A DNA stretch of 64,000 bases from Odobenus rosmarus divergens (Eukaryota > Chordata > Mammalia > Carnivora > Odobenidae): contig NW_004450480.1 in NCBI RefSeq assembly GCF_000321225.1, forward strand, positions 607,689 to 671,688, in the 5' to 3' direction. Under the pieces are notes generated by a model that was not told the DNA's origin, did no database searches, and saw only the letters and a list, made by a program, of their open reading frames with translations. Below are positions 10,540-22,330 of the stretch, piece after piece; position 1 is the first letter of the stretch; each line of letters opens with the position of its first letter. Position numbers and translations under genes: made by a program.

Positions 10540-10700
10540 TTCAGATCTGGGGGAGATTGCTGGCCCTATTGTTGATTATGTGGGCAGTGCATCTGAGCAG
10601 CTCCTCTGGGTTTCTCTTTCCCTATCTGTAAAATGGGTATATAGAACCCTGGCCTCTGCTTGTTAGGTTTAAGCACTAGCACAGTGCTGGTAGTGTTGAG
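10540..10700 (+). repeat. MIR fragment
   Basis: Contains CTATCTGTAAAATGGGTATA, then AAGCACTAGCACAGTGCTGG: MIR core and 3' half, sense. Confidence 0.65.
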
Positions 10701-10834
10701 CCATAATGGAGCCTGAGGAAAAAGGAATGACCAGCCCTTCCTGCCCTTATTTAAAATGTTAACGTTTTGTTCGTCACGGATTTTCTTTGTCTAAGTTTTG
10801 ATTTTTAAAAAAGATTGCATTAAAATATTATTTA

Positions 10835-11028
10835 TTTTTAAAGATTTTATTTATTTATTTGACAGAGAGAGACACAGCAAGAGAGGGAACACAAGCAGGG
10901 GGAGTGGGAGAGGGAGAAGCAGGCTTCCCGCCGACCAGGGAGCCCGATGCGGGGCTCGATTCCAGGACCCTGGGATCATGACCTGAGCCGAAGGCAGACG
11001 CTTAATGACTGAGCCACCCAGGTGCCCC
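10835..11028 (-). repeat. CAN-SINE (SINEC)
   Basis: Full reverse-oriented element ending in GAGCCACCCAGGTGCCCC. Exact duplications AAAATATTATTTA at 10822-10834 and 11029-11041. Confidence 0.95.
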
Positions 11029-11249
11029 AAAATATTATTTACCTTGTCAAATGGGTTTTCCGATGCCCCTTTACATTTTCGCACCTGAGCGAGAAGCTCA
11101 ATCCCTTCACCCAAATCCTGGCCCTGGCATTCAGTGAATCTTAAATATTAATAATATTTACTCTTTTAATTGTATTAACATTTAAATTTAATAACGTTAA
11201 ATATTAATTACAACTCTCTAATATTACACTGCCCTGTAGTGTCATATTG

Positions 11250-11470
11250 GAAACAGTAATGACAAGGAACATTTATGAGGTTTTCCTGTGTCCCTGGTAT
11301 TGTGCTAACTTCCTTAAGTTATAGTTTTATTGAATTCTTACAATACTGCGAAATTGTTAAAATTACTATTTCCTATTTTATAGAAAAGTGAAGTTTTTAA
11401 AAATTTAAACGATTTCCCCAAGAAGACACACCTAATAAATCAAGGCGTCGGACACTCAAAATTGATTTTT
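11250..11470 (-). repeat. MIR fragment (decayed)
   Basis: Antisense MIR layout: GGTATTGTGCTAACTTCCTT, then TACTATTTCCTATTTTATAG and a CGATTTCCCCAAG motif. Diverged. Confidence 0.5.
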
Positions 11471-11479
11471 TTTTCCCCT

Positions 11480-12729
11480 GCAAGGCTACTGAAACTTGTT
11501 TGTACACACACATAGGATTTTAATTCAATATCACCGGGAGGCCCGTCAGAAACCTCCTGCCTGTGATAACCCAAGCCGGCCTCTAGGTGTCCTCATTGAC
11601 CAAATTTGTAAGAGCCAGAATTCTAGGCCAGAGAAAAAGTACGTTTTAGAAAAGGTAATTTTCTAAGGCATGCTCTGCCGGAAGAACTTCCACACATTCT
11701 CTGCATGTTTTCAGACAAAACGGCCTGATCTAGAAGGCTCCTGGTCTGAAGAAAGACTCTGGCTTGAGCAGGGCGAACCTCTTCATGGACCTGGAGGGTG
11801 TGACACTTACCTTTCTAGAAAACCATCCACAAGAGCTTCTCAAGCATCTATTATTGTCCCACCTGCCAGTGGGCAGTGGCCTGGCAAATGGGATTGCCAT
11901 GTGTCCCATATCTATGGTACATGTTCTGAATTGAATGATTTCGTTTTGTGTCCCTTGGTGAGATTTTCCAGGATGCCCTAAATGTCCTGTATCTACTTTT
12001 TTTCTTTTTTAGTAAATGACAAAAATTTGGCAGTTAGAGCTATTTCTTTTAAATTGAACTTAGCATTTTGATTTTCATTTGCTGACTCTGGCCCCTCTGT
12101 GGGCTGGCTTCTTTGCATTCTTCTGCACATAAAAGGGCAGGTGTAGTCCTTGAGCCAGCAGCAGGGCCAAGCTGGGGGTGAAGCAAGTCAGGCAGCTGGG
12201 CACACAGTTTAAACAGGTACTCACTCCCAGGCTCTTGCAAGTGCACGTCGCTCTGGTCCGGGCTTTGCACGAGATCTCTGGTTGAAAAGTCTGGAAAACA
12301 CCTTAATCGGCTTGACTGAGTGGATTAAACCTTGACGTGTCTTCCATCCATGGCAGACTCCAGAGTGGCACAAAGTCTTACTTTACAAAGGTTCTGTTTT
12401 ATGCATTTGTGAGGTGCAATACAGGCCTGGGTACCTTCTAGATATGTAACTGGGGCAAAGCACTTGACCTCCCTGAGCTTTTGTTGGGGATTAATAATTG
12501 TAAATTTGATGTAAGGATTAAAAAAGAAAAAAATATTCCAGTATGGTACTCTGCCTCTGACAGTGCCGAAATGTAATCGGCTCTCGACAGTGATGAGTAA
12601 TTTCAAGAGTGGTGTCACTTCAGGCAGTGCCAATCCTCAGAACCTCAACTTTCTAGATCTCGTTTAATATTCAACCATCATTTCCCATCTTTTCTTTTTT
12701 TCCAGGAAATAATTTATCTCATGAAGCAC
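11480..12729. other. Intergenic, nothing recognised
   Basis: Short frames at 11670-11981 (+) and 12049-12633 (-) have no recognisable domains and no splice or promoter context. No repeat family was identified. Confidence 0.4.
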
Positions 12730-12965
12730 CTGCTAGAGACTAGATGTTGTGCTTCACTGTTAGATGCATTATCTTGTTCAGCCCACAAATACCCTTGTGT
12801 GATGGGTACTAGTGGGGAAACTGAGGCCCAGGGAAGTTAGAAAACTTACCCTAGTTCATAGGGTTCAGCAAGTGGTGGGGCTAGCATTGATTTCAAGCCG
12901 GGCAACCCGTCTCCAGGTCTGCCTGACTTCAAAGCCCACACACTTAACCACTGCTTTATAAAGAG
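12730..12965 (-). repeat. MIR element, well preserved
   Basis: Antisense MIR: CATTATCTTGTTCAGCCCAC, GGGGAAACTGAGGCCCAGGG, AGCAAGTGGTGGGGCTAGCA, and CACACACTTAACCACTGCTT at the 5' side. Confidence 0.82.
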
Positions 12966-13569
12966 GGTAATGTCTACCCAGACACCCACTATCTTCTGGT
13001 AATTGAAGGGCTGAGGAGAATGTACTTCCCAGTCATGGGTTGCCAGTTTGCCTGATGAGATCTTTCTCACTCTGGCCTCCCAATCTTTGATCTCCTTATG
13101 GAGCCAATTTCTTTTGAAAATGAGAGGACAACATGAAGAATGGTTTTCCAGGGAATGTTAAGTGTTTGTTTTGCATGGGAGCAGGGGTGGGAGGCTGCAA
13201 TGCTAATTTAATTCACTATTCACGACCCACTGACTGACGTTTCGAGTATATTCCCCAAATGCCTTTGCTCTTTTCCTCCACCCTTTTTGCAAAGATAGTT
13301 CTCCCCCAGTTGGCCCTTCATGAGGAACATCTTCAAGCCACACCCCAATCAGAACTGTCTGACGTGCCTATCTTGAAAACCCATGCACTGCCAACCGCCC
13401 TGAACAGTTTTTTCCCCTATTTTCACCCTGCTGATCAGATTTCCATCCCTCCCATTGACCCAGGGCAGCTCTTTTGTTTGCTCCTTCCTTTCTCTTGTCA
13501 TTTTCTTTGGCTTCCATTTAACGGAGGTGCTTGGTGAGCAACTGCTTTTCTATAATGTCATGGTTAATA

Positions 13570-13770
13570 AAGAGCATGAGGTTTGGTCAAAGATGGTTTG
13601 AATTTTAGCTTTACAACTTACTCCGTGGTCTGGTAACTGAGGCCATGGTAATCTTTCTGAGCCTCTCTCTTCATATCCTTTTCCGGGCTAAGACCACCTT
13701 TGTCACACAGTTGTAGGAAGGATTAAATCAAATGATAGCACTTAGCCCATTGTTGGGACTATAGTGAAAA
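13570..13770 (+). repeat. MIR fragment
   Basis: Sense MIR with AGCTTTACAACTTACTCCGT, then GAGCCTCTCTCTTCATATCC and AGGAAGGATTAAATCAAATG, GCACTTAGCCC. Confidence 0.6.
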
Positions 13771-13794
13771 CTCAAAAATGGCACCTTTCTTTCT

Positions 13795-13974
13795 TTTTTA
13801 AAGATTTCACTTATTTATTTATTTGAGTGGGGGGAGGGGCAGAGGGAGAGGGACAAGCTTGCTGTACGTTGAGCATGCAGCCCCACATGGGGCTTGATCC
13901 CACAACCCTGAGATCAGGGCCAGAGCCCAAACCAAGAGTCGGATGCTTAACCATCTCAGCCACCCAGGCACCCC
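13795..13974 (-). repeat. CAN-SINE (older SINEC)
   Basis: Reverse element with GATTTCACTTATTTATTTAT and CAGCCACCCAGGCACC. Flanked by GGCACCTTTCTTTCT / GGCAGCTTTCTTTCT (13780-13794, 13975-13989). Confidence 0.88.
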
Positions 13975-14106
13975 GGCAGCTTTCTTTCTAATTACCTATA
14001 CTTCTTCAATCCTGGGATAATAAGTCCTCCTATTTTTTTAGTTTCTGAAACTGGCCAAGTTGCTTCTCGCTTTAGGGCTTTGGTGATGCCATGGTAACAA
14101 TCTCTC

Positions 14107-14286
14107 TCTTTTTTTTTTAAGAGGGGAGGGGCAGAAGGAGAGGATGAGAGAGAGAGAGAATCTTAAATCAGGCTCCATGCCAAGTGCAGACCCCGATGCA
14201 GGGCTTGACCTCACAACCTGTGAGATCATGACCCAAGCCGAAATCAAGAGTCAGACACTTATCCAACTGAGCCATTCAGGCTCCCC
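14107..14286 (-). repeat. CAN-SINE (older SINEC)
   Basis: Reverse element: T-run, AGAGGGGAGGGGCAGAAGGA, then TCAAGAGTCAGACACTTATC and GAGCCATTCAGGC. Imperfect duplications CATGGTAACAATCTCTCT and CATGGTGACATTCTCTT on either side. Confidence 0.85.
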
Positions 14287-14289
14287 CAT

Positions 14290-15814
14290 GGTGACATTCT
14301 CTTAACCCTGGGAGAGCTTCTTTTCCTTCTTGCTTAACTGGACCTTCTCTTACCGACCCCCAAGCCTGGGATGAAGCATGAACGCCCCAAAGACCCCACT
14401 GTGTCCCAGCAACCTAAGGTATCATCTACAACCTTTCTTTTCTCACCACGCTTGGCTTTCATAAGACTAATGTTCCTTCTAAGTTATTCACGTTGGTGAC
14501 TTCTGTTTCTCCCTCATTGATCGGACAGCCAGCTTCAGGAAAACATTCTATTCTCACTGCCTGGAACAGTGACCGTCGTTGGTGTTCTAATATTTGTTGG
14601 ATATATACCTTTTTAACTCACATACAATCTCTCCCCCACCCTCAGGAAACCATCATCTCCTTTACTTTCCCCTTTCTTCCCTTCAGAATTGAGAAATCTC
14701 TGCTTCAAACACTGGAAGGCAGTACCCATAGAAGTGGATTTAACACATTTTCCTAGGTAAGACGCCCAGGGTTCCTCAGTGGGGTCACTTTGGGCAGTTT
14801 GGATAGAACAACTATTTATTGTAGGGGCCCATCCCATGCCTTGTATCTGTTTAATGTCCCTGGTCCCTATACGTCAGTAGTATTTCCAAATCATTGAGGG
14901 ATTCTAAAATACAGCAACATATTCACATTTCCAAATGCCCCATAGCTGGTGGTACAGCCCTAGTTGAAAACCACAGAACTTTTAACCTTGGCCACTTCTT
15001 AAGTGTAATAAGCATTTAAGAAGAGATAATTATCTAAAACTCAGAAGTTAAGTCAGCTCCCATCCCCATTCCCTTGGTCCCAATACACCATTCTTGTCAA
15101 GACTGCTGATATTCAAAAGCAAAAGAAAAGGGAGAAAATGTGTTTGTGTGTTGATGTTAAGAATCAGCTAAGTACTGCTAAAACAAATCTTGATGCATAG
15201 TTCCTATTTTCTTTTGCAGGGGAGATAGAGTCCATGAGGCATCAAAAGTAGAAAAGGTGGGAAGTATTAGAAGGATTTTTTGGCATGGGGCTCAGATTCT
15301 AAAAGGGGATTAATCCCAGATTCACTCTTTCCAAGGAGAATCAAGAGCGAAAGCCCACGGGCACATACATCTGATAGAGGTCAATTCTGAGAGGACTCCT
15401 TGGGGTCATGGTAGCAGAGCATATAAACTTCATATTATCCTGCTGCCCTGAACCATCAGAAATGGAGAAAGATTGATAGATACTTTCAGTGCTACTGATC
15501 AATATTTAGCTCATTATGGTTATCTGTGATTATAACAAGTATATTCACTGGTGTGAGACATTTTATTGACTTGAAAAGAATTAACAAATGTACTTGGTCC
15601 GCTGATGAGCTCACATAGCAATACAAAATGCAGCCTACCAGGCTGCAAGGCTGGTAGTAACTCAGATAAGGGTTATCTTCACCTATATTCAGACTGAGGC
15701 CTGCCTTTGCCTTTTTACCACTGGTAATGGAAAAAAAAAACAAAACACCAAAAACAAACAAGGACAGCTGAGCTTAGCATATATTCAATTTTCATTTATG
15801 TATATATATATATA
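14290..15814. other. Intergenic, nothing recognised
   Basis: No gene or clear repeat was found. Short frames at 14493-14837 and 15492-15761 have no family features. Confidence 0.4.
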
Positions 15815-15998
15815 TTTTATAAAAGATTTATTGATTTGAGAGAGAGCGCAGGGGGAGGGGCAGAGCGGGAGAGAGTCCCAAGGAGACTCGGCAATAAGTG
15901 TGGAGCCTGAAGTCAGCTCTATTCCAGGACCCTGAGATCATGACCTGAGCTGAAACCAAGAGTCAGTCGCTTAACTTACTGATCCACCCAGGTGCCCC
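15815..15998 (-). repeat. CAN-SINE (older SINEC) after a (TA)n run
   Basis: Preceded by (AT)n at ~15799-15815, then AAAGATTTATTGATTTGAGA and GAGATCATGACCTGAGCTGA, ending GATCCACCCAGGTGCCCC. Confidence 0.86.
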
Positions 15999-16469
15999 TA
16001 TAATATATTCTTAAAAATCTTGTTTGCTACCCAGACTGCAGAGAAATTGTTCTTGGAACAAGGCTGCAGTAGTTTAGGATTTGGTGTTGGACGAATCAAA
16101 ACCTATTTCCTGCCTTTCTTCCAAGTGCTGCACAACTTTTGGACAAATGACTTGCCCTTCCCAATTCTCAGATTCAGTAACATGGAGATAACATCAAGTC
16201 ACTGGGCTGTCGTGGGGATTAGAGCAGCTCGTACACACAACACTTCACGGCACACACTGAACCATGAGGAACACGAGAGGTAAAGGGCTTGAGCAGAAAG
16301 ATGAGTATATCCGTGTATGTGTTAAACAGATTTTTCTCTTTGGAGATGAACGGCAGCTCCATGCCTTATGAGGTAACAGGGGACGAAGAATGACTTGCCT
16401 TATTAACATGCATGAATGGGAACCCCCTGTGAAGAGCTCCAAGTTAGCGGTACTCAGAGGGTGGTCCAG

Positions 16470-16580
16470 ATACTCTTAGACCGTGAGCATTGAGTCATGC
16501 ATGGAATTGTTGAATCAATACATTGTACACCTGAAACAGCACACCGTATGTTAACTATACTTCAATGAGAAACATGGGGA
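16470..16580 (+). mobile_element. Carnivore L1 3' end stub
   Basis: GGAATTGTTGAATCAATACA, TTGTACACCTGAAACAGCAC and GTATGTTAACTATACTTCAA match the last ~100 bases of carnivore L1 in sense. Confidence 0.72.
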
Positions 16581-16781
16581 GTTAAGAAACTGTTAGTGGA
16601 ATGTAAATTGAGGTAAGTACAGAAAGTAAGAGTCTGTGTTTAGAATCTGTGATTGTGACTCGACAGAGTAGTTTTATGCCCTATGAATCTAATAATGAGC
16701 AGGAATGTATATTTTTGTACCCATTTGTTTTTTTCCACTTCCCTAGGAATTCATTTTTTTTAATTAACTTGTTTTCCTTAG

Positions 16782-16831
16782 TAATTCATCTTTGTCTTCA
16801 CAAAACTAATTCATCTTTGTCTTCACAAAAC
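16782..16831. repeat. Perfect 2 x 25-bp tandem repeat
   Basis: TAATTCATCTTTGTCTTCAC plus AAAAC occurs twice head to tail with no mismatch (16782-16806 and 16807-16831), flanked by unique sequence. Confidence 0.95.
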
Positions 16832-16839
16832 TAAAGGCC

Positions 16840-17935
16840 CACAATAGTTGAAAATTTAAAAAACTTGTCTCTCACCACTGATCCTTTGAAAATTACTCTA
16901 GAAAAGAATTCAAACTCTTCTGTCCTGAAGAAAGTCATTATTCCACTTCTGAATGCTCTGAAGGACTAACATTTGAAGGAACTCTTAGTCTGAACCTTTG
17001 TTCCTAAGAACAGGCCAAACTAATAGTTTGAAACAATTCTGGAATCTTTATTACTTGTAACATTAAGCTTATATGAGTACAAGAAAGAATTTTGAAGAAT
17101 TTTCTCAAATATAGGAAAAAATATGAACAGCAAGGAAGGTGAGGTAATTAAAAAAAAATCCACCTTGTAAAATATACATTTCTATGAGGTAGATCAATAT
17201 ATATTGATACAGAGAGGTCCATGATATGCTAGGTGAAAAAAACAAGTTGTAAACTGTCCTTGCAATATGATGCTGAGTTTTTAAAACATTACTGTATGCA
17301 TAGAAGAAAATGTGAACTAATAGAAAATAAATGAACAATTCTTACATCTGGTAACATTAGGCTTCCAGGGCATAATTATGTTCTTATGTTATTTATTTGC
17401 TTTGTGTTTGAATTTAAAATTTTTTTAATTTAAAATTTTTATCAGGAAAATATGACATCTTGTAATAAGAAACAGATCAATGGGTTATGTTGAATAATTT
17501 ACCTTTGCCATGCTTTGGTTATTAATAAACATACCAAACATGTGGTAGAGAGAGGTTTTCCTAAAAAGACAGGGGAAAAAAAAAAATCAAACAGCAGGCC
17601 CACTGTGCTTCCATTTCTGTACCTTCTTTAACCATTTGGGAGCCAAGTTCCATGCATTCTTTCAAAGTGTACTTGCAATTCTGAACATTCCCTTTCTTAA
17701 AGAGAAGAAGGTTATTTCCATCTGAGATACTTGCACAGAAATATTAAGGTCTTCCATATTTCATTTCCCATTCCCTTTCCCCATTGTGCAGGATAAATAG
17801 ATGGCAGATGAAACATTTTCTTGAATTTAGAAGACCTGTTGGCAAGTCGGCAAAACTAGGATGGATGACTTGTTACAAATAACATTCGCACAATTAGGAA
17901 GCCTAAAAATTCACATCTGTCATCCTCAGTGAGGC
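16840..17935. other. Intergenic, A/T-rich, nothing recognised
   Basis: A/T-rich sequence past the presumed end of FRMD4B. Short frames (for example 17105-17338 minus) look like chance openings. Confidence 0.4.
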
Positions 17936-17939
17936 AATA

Positions 17940-18125
17940 AACTACTGTATTTCATCAATTCTAAGACAACTTTATTGTAAGACACAGCATTATTTTATGT
18001 AGCACTAAGAAAGAAAAAAACACTGCCAGTTCATTGAGAGCATGCCATCCATCAAAAGATGCATCCTGATTTCAAAGATGTAAATATGAAAAAATGTGCA
18101 TCTTGGCATCAATAAAATATGCTAA
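17940..18125. mobile_element. Possible ancient DNA-transposon fragment
   Basis: TATTTCATCAATTCTAAGAC near the left side and repeated GATGCATC / GTGCATCTTGG words further right resemble the ends and body of an old cut-and-paste element. The family was not identified. Confidence 0.3.
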
Positions 18126-18229
18126 TATAGAACTAAAAATCCGCACTCTTGTCCAACACGATTACTTGAAGTAGAGCACTTTAAACTGCTTTGTCTGAAC
18201 CCTGAATGTAATGGAAGAATACGTAAACA

Positions 18230-19744
18230 TTTTCAGTAGCACACCTCAGTTTATTGACCTATGTAAAAAAAATAATAGGTCTTAAAAAAGTCAGAACAGT
18301 GAAAGAATATGCAAAAGGGTATTTCTGTTTCTAGAAGGCTATACAAGTATGCAAAAAGGAATAACTTACTATTTTTTGCATGTCTTCTTTTTTGTTCCAA
18401 ATTTTTCTCCCAAACTTCATATTTAATGATACAAATGACTAAGGACCAGTTTAACAAAGCATTTTTATGTATATATTACATGCTTTGGAATATAGATAGA
18501 AAATGTTCCAAAAAAGTTGTTCAGAAACTTCTCTACTCACAATATGAACATGAAACCTGTATAAAAGGGGGAAAGGGAGCACCTTTTATGGAATATTGAA
18601 GCAGAGTGAAGATGACAAGAGCAATCTGGAATATGGAAATATTTGTTTTTGTTTTTTTTAAAAAAAAACACTACAATAAACCATAGCTAATTAGTTCTTC
18701 CGAGTAAGGTATGAGGTAGTTTTAGCCTCATAATTAAATCTATTGCAGCTTGGAGTTTTTTTTGTTTTTGTTTTGTTTTTTAATGATTAATCTTGTTTTT
18801 TGTCATTTGGTGACTTAGAACCCCCCGTGGAATCTGGACAATATGCTTACTTTTCTAATGTTCACCATTTTAAGGCACGCAATTCATTGAAAATGCTGTG
18901 GTTTTTGTTTTTCCATTTTGTTTTGTTTTGGGTTCTTTCTGTATGACCTTAAAATACTTTTTCGAACTCTTGGTTAGAAAAACTTTCCATATCAGGTCTG
19001 CCATTTGAAATGGCAAGCAAATTGGAGAGTTACCAGCCTGAGTAATCACCCATCAGGCAATTGGTGTAGAAAGAAAAAAAGGAGCCCAATAATATTGTAC
19101 CTTAGAACATTCTCCAAGCAGAGTTTGTCAATTATTCAGTGGGCTGCTTTGTTTTCCCCAATCTGCTACCATAAAGTTATATTACAGGATGCTAAGTCTT
19201 TCCAGAACCCATTTTACGGTGCTTATGAAAACCATCACTCTTTATAATATCCTAAAAACATTTACACTCATTCAGAACTTCATGAAAATCCAGCTTCTCT
19301 TCAAGTAATTTTCCAATACTGTCTTAATTGTTCATGTCTGGGTAGAGATAGCAAGTTATTCTTCACCAGCTCACAAACCCAAACTAAGGAGTTTCTGCTT
19401 TCCCTTTCCTCATCCTTCTGGATTGTGCTCTGAAATTTCCTGTCCTTCTTTCCTGTTGGGGACCCTGAACGCACTTTTCACAGTTTTGCGGTTTGCCTTC
19501 AACAACATTTATTCCCTTAAAAAGTGCTTGCTACTGATAAAGGCTGAGTCCTTTTGTGGCCACGGCTCCACCTTGCTCTGTCACGTGAGTGCCCAGAGTC
19601 AAGAAAGGCAAGTTGTTCAGGGTCTCTCCGACCTTGGATGCCTTTAGCTTTCTAATGCCGGATAGCTTTCTGGGAAGACGAACACATTTTGCAAGGCACA
19701 CTAGTGTGAGAATGCAGTGCTTGGTCAAGAGGTCCAACTGCAGT
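18230..19744 (-). other. FRMD4B: FRMD4B 3' UTR (inferred extent)
   Basis: Directly follows the TGA at 19745-19747. No SINE or L1 interrupts this ~1.5 kb, in contrast to the sequence on either side, which fits purifying selection on a 3' UTR. A/T-rich with several A-tracts on the transcribed strand (near 18650-18670, 18755-18785 and 18900-18930). The 3' boundary rests only on the AATAAA at 18250. Confidence 0.5.
18250..18255 (-). terminator. Candidate FRMD4B polyadenylation signal (AATAAA)
   Basis: On the minus strand TCAATAAACTGAGGTGTGCT gives a canonical hexamer followed within 10 bases by a GT-rich stretch, about 1.5 kb after the stop codon. Other minus-strand AATAAA copies sit at 19508-19513, 17971-17976 and 17045-17050, so the true end cannot be decided from sequence alone. 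Confidence 0.35.
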
Positions 19745-19865
19745 TCAGACTAATGTTCCAGGCTTTGAATCTTCATGCCAAAAGAGCTTCTGCTCCCTGC
19801 TCTCCAGGCTGTCTTCCAACCGGCTTCCATCTGTGCTGTCCAGTTGACTGATCTCTGGGTACTGT
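19745..19865 (-). CDS. FRMD4B: FRMD4B last coding exon (C-terminus and stop)
   Basis: Minus-strand acceptor AATAG ends at 19866. The first base (19865) completes an Arg codon (AG|A) from the previous exon. Then follow 39 residues beginning QYPEISQLDSTDG, continuing EDSLESREQKLFWHEDSKP and ending GTLV, with TGA at 19745-19747. The segment is acidic and probably disordered. The final four residues fit a class I PDZ ligand (Thr at -2, Val at 0), so a PDZ partner at the cell cortex is plausible, though that is inference. A few residues differ from the human form I remember (P for T after QY; S for G after LD; K for R before LFW), consistent with an orthologue. Confidence 0.95.
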
Positions 19866-20378
19866 CTATTAAAGGAAACCAGGAGAGTTATTACTTGTGG
19901 TCATTTTTATTACCAGAGTACAAAGATGACTCTACTCAAAGAATTAGTAGAAAGCACTGTCAAGGCAAAGGATGATGGTGTGTTCTTTCACTGTCCTACT
20001 GGTGAACTGTCGAAAAGGCCCATGCAAGGTGTACTTAATTCTCTCGGGAGATATTCCTTTGTCTCACTTATATTTACCATTGATTAGGATCCAGATTGTG
20101 GTAAGTTACATGTTAACTTGTAGGGTTTTTGTCTGGAAGAAATACAAATAACTTTGGTCTACTATAAAAAGACTATGGTTATATTTTTATTGCCCTGTAG
20201 GCCATTAACTGGTTTTTTAATCTTATTTAGTAATCTTATTCCAGCCTTTTATCTTTGAGTGTGTTGAATTCAGTCTTTTGAATTCTCTTGGAAGCAGCTT
20301 TACCATTCTGTTAGTTCCCTCATTAATGAGTTAAAGAAATCTTTGACACATGCCCATTTTCTCTTTGTGTGAGAGTCA
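19866..20378 (-). other. FRMD4B last intron, proximal part
   Basis: Intronic. No repeat or gene recognised before the SINE at 20395. Confidence 0.5.
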
Positions 20379-20394
20379 TATTTTTAACTTTTTA

Positions 20395-20589
20395 TTTTAT
20401 TTTTTTTAAAGATTTTATTTATTTGCGAGAGAGAATGAGATAGAGAGAGCATGAGAGGGGGGAGGGTCAGAGGGTGAAGCAGACTCCCTGCTGAGCAGGG
20501 AGCCCGATGTGGGACTCGATCCCGGGACTCCAGGATCATGACCTGAGCCGAAGGCAGTCGCTTAACCAACTGAGCCACTCAGGCGCCCC
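20395..20589 (-). repeat. CAN-SINE (SINEC)
   Basis: Reverse orientation on the plus strand, that is, sense with respect to FRMD4B. Ends GAGCCACTCAGGCGCCCC. Duplications TATTTTTAACTTTTTA at 20379-20394 and 20590-20605. Confidence 0.95.
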
Positions 20590-20605
20590 TATTTTTAACT
20601 TTTTA

Positions 20606-21759
20606 AAAAGTATTTTTGACAGCCACATTTTAAGTATTCTTCAAATTAAGGGAATAGACTAGATGCTTTCCTCAGGGACAAAGGAATATATTTAGTGGCA
20701 GGCAGCGGCACCCAGGAACACACCTTACATCCCTAGGGTCTATGGGTCAAACATCAATTGGAAACAACACCACATTCAAAAATCATAGGCATACTTGGAT
20801 GGTATATCCAAAGGAAGGCATCCTATAACACAAAACATTCCAATACGCAAAACCTCATTCCTGCAACAGTCATTTAGAATAGGTTAGATAGTTAGTAGAT
20901 TTCTTTTTATTTTACATTTCTTTAGTCAAGATGGTTAAAAAGGCACTGGAAGTAGAGCTGCGGAAAGAAATACTATGTGAAACCAGGTATTTAGTGTTTT
21001 CATGTACTATAAACACAAAGTCAGATTTCCACAGCTTCACACATCAGCCAGAACAAGCAAAAGTCCTGCTACAAGGCAAGATGCAGCAGACGGATCTGAG
21101 GGCTGTACTTACTACAGCTGGCTACATTGAGCAAAAGAGAACTGAAAACTGATCTCATTTCGGGAGACACAACCATTCTCCGTGACAGAAGCCCTGGGTG
21201 TTGCCTGGTAGAGGTATTTAGATAAGGAAGAGAATGCGAAATGCAAAACAGAAAGGCAAGGGGGAAAAAGTTATTTGAAAACACAGTTTGCAGCACACAG
21301 AGCCAAGAATCTGACTGCATTATATACTAGGGAGCATAAGAGACGTTGACATTTACGATTTTAGAAAGTCTATGCCACTGACAATTATACCACAGCATAC
21401 TTGGAAACAAATTTTTATTGGTAAAAAATGTGTAGCTTTCTGTAAATGTTAAGGGCCAGACACTCAGGGGGAAAGGATCTTGAAATACTATGTACTTCAT
21501 TTGTTTAAAAAATTACTCAAATCTTGAACTTCAGGGCAGATCTAAAGGTTTTTTTTTTTATCTTTATCTTGAAACCTAATTTCTCTCTTATTTTAAAAAT
21601 TATGTTTTCATCAAAAATAACATAATTTTACAGCAAATTTCTAAAACTTAATGGATGGCTGTTATGATACTTGCTTTGTTAGTAGGTCAAGTTAAGTTGA
21701 TCACTCTGAGGTATAATAAAAAAAAAAAAATCCTAAATAGACAAATAGATGGAAATAAG
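20606..21759. other. Intron, nothing recognised
   Basis: The frames at 20931-21152 (+) and 21069-21320 (-) overlap and lack any family signature or splice context. They are treated as chance. No clear repeat. Confidence 0.4.
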
Positions 21760-22330
21760 CACACCCGTACCTCTGTTGCTGGGAGGGTAAATTGGCAAAT
21801 CTTTCTGGAAAGCAAGGGCTTAAAAAAATTCACTTTTCAATTTAATCCATTAATTCTACTTATTGGAATGTATCCTAAGGCAATAATCTGGAATTCAGAC
21901 AAATATTTTGCACAAAGACATTAACAGCAGCATTACAATAAAAAAGAGAGAGCAAATCTAAAAACCATTCAAATTCAAAATATAGGAACTGTTAAATAAA
22001 GTATGGTATATTTATTGAGTGGAATATCATGTGGATCACATAAAATAAGGTTTAACGGTTTTTTAAAAATATGGGAACATGTTTATATTGTGATATTAAG
22101 TAAAACACTGGGATGCAGAAGTTCATAGACAATGAAAGGTGTAAAACTGCACATAAGGGTATCATTACCACCATGTTAAAAATGGACACTGGAAAATGGG
22201 AAATGTGTCAAAATGCTAATAGCTACCATCTCTAGATGGTAGAATTATGGGTAATGATTTCCTACTTATTTATCCCTTTATTATTTTCCTAATTTTCCAC
22301 AATGAGCTCATATGATGTGCGTGTGAGCAC
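21760..22330 (+). mobile_element. Old L1 (L1M) 3' UTR
   Basis: Ordered L1 phrases: TGCTGGGAGGGTAAATTGGC, TATTGGAATGTATCCTAAGG, GACATTAACAGCAGCATTAC, then TTCCTAATTTTCCACAATGA. Diverged, antisense to FRMD4B. Confidence 0.7.

Noticed and set aside
1..18200. Possible neighbouring gene (LMOD3 lies downstream of FRMD4B in human)
   Set aside because: No frame resembling a leiomodin or any other known protein was seen; the stretch is repeats and unassigned DNA.
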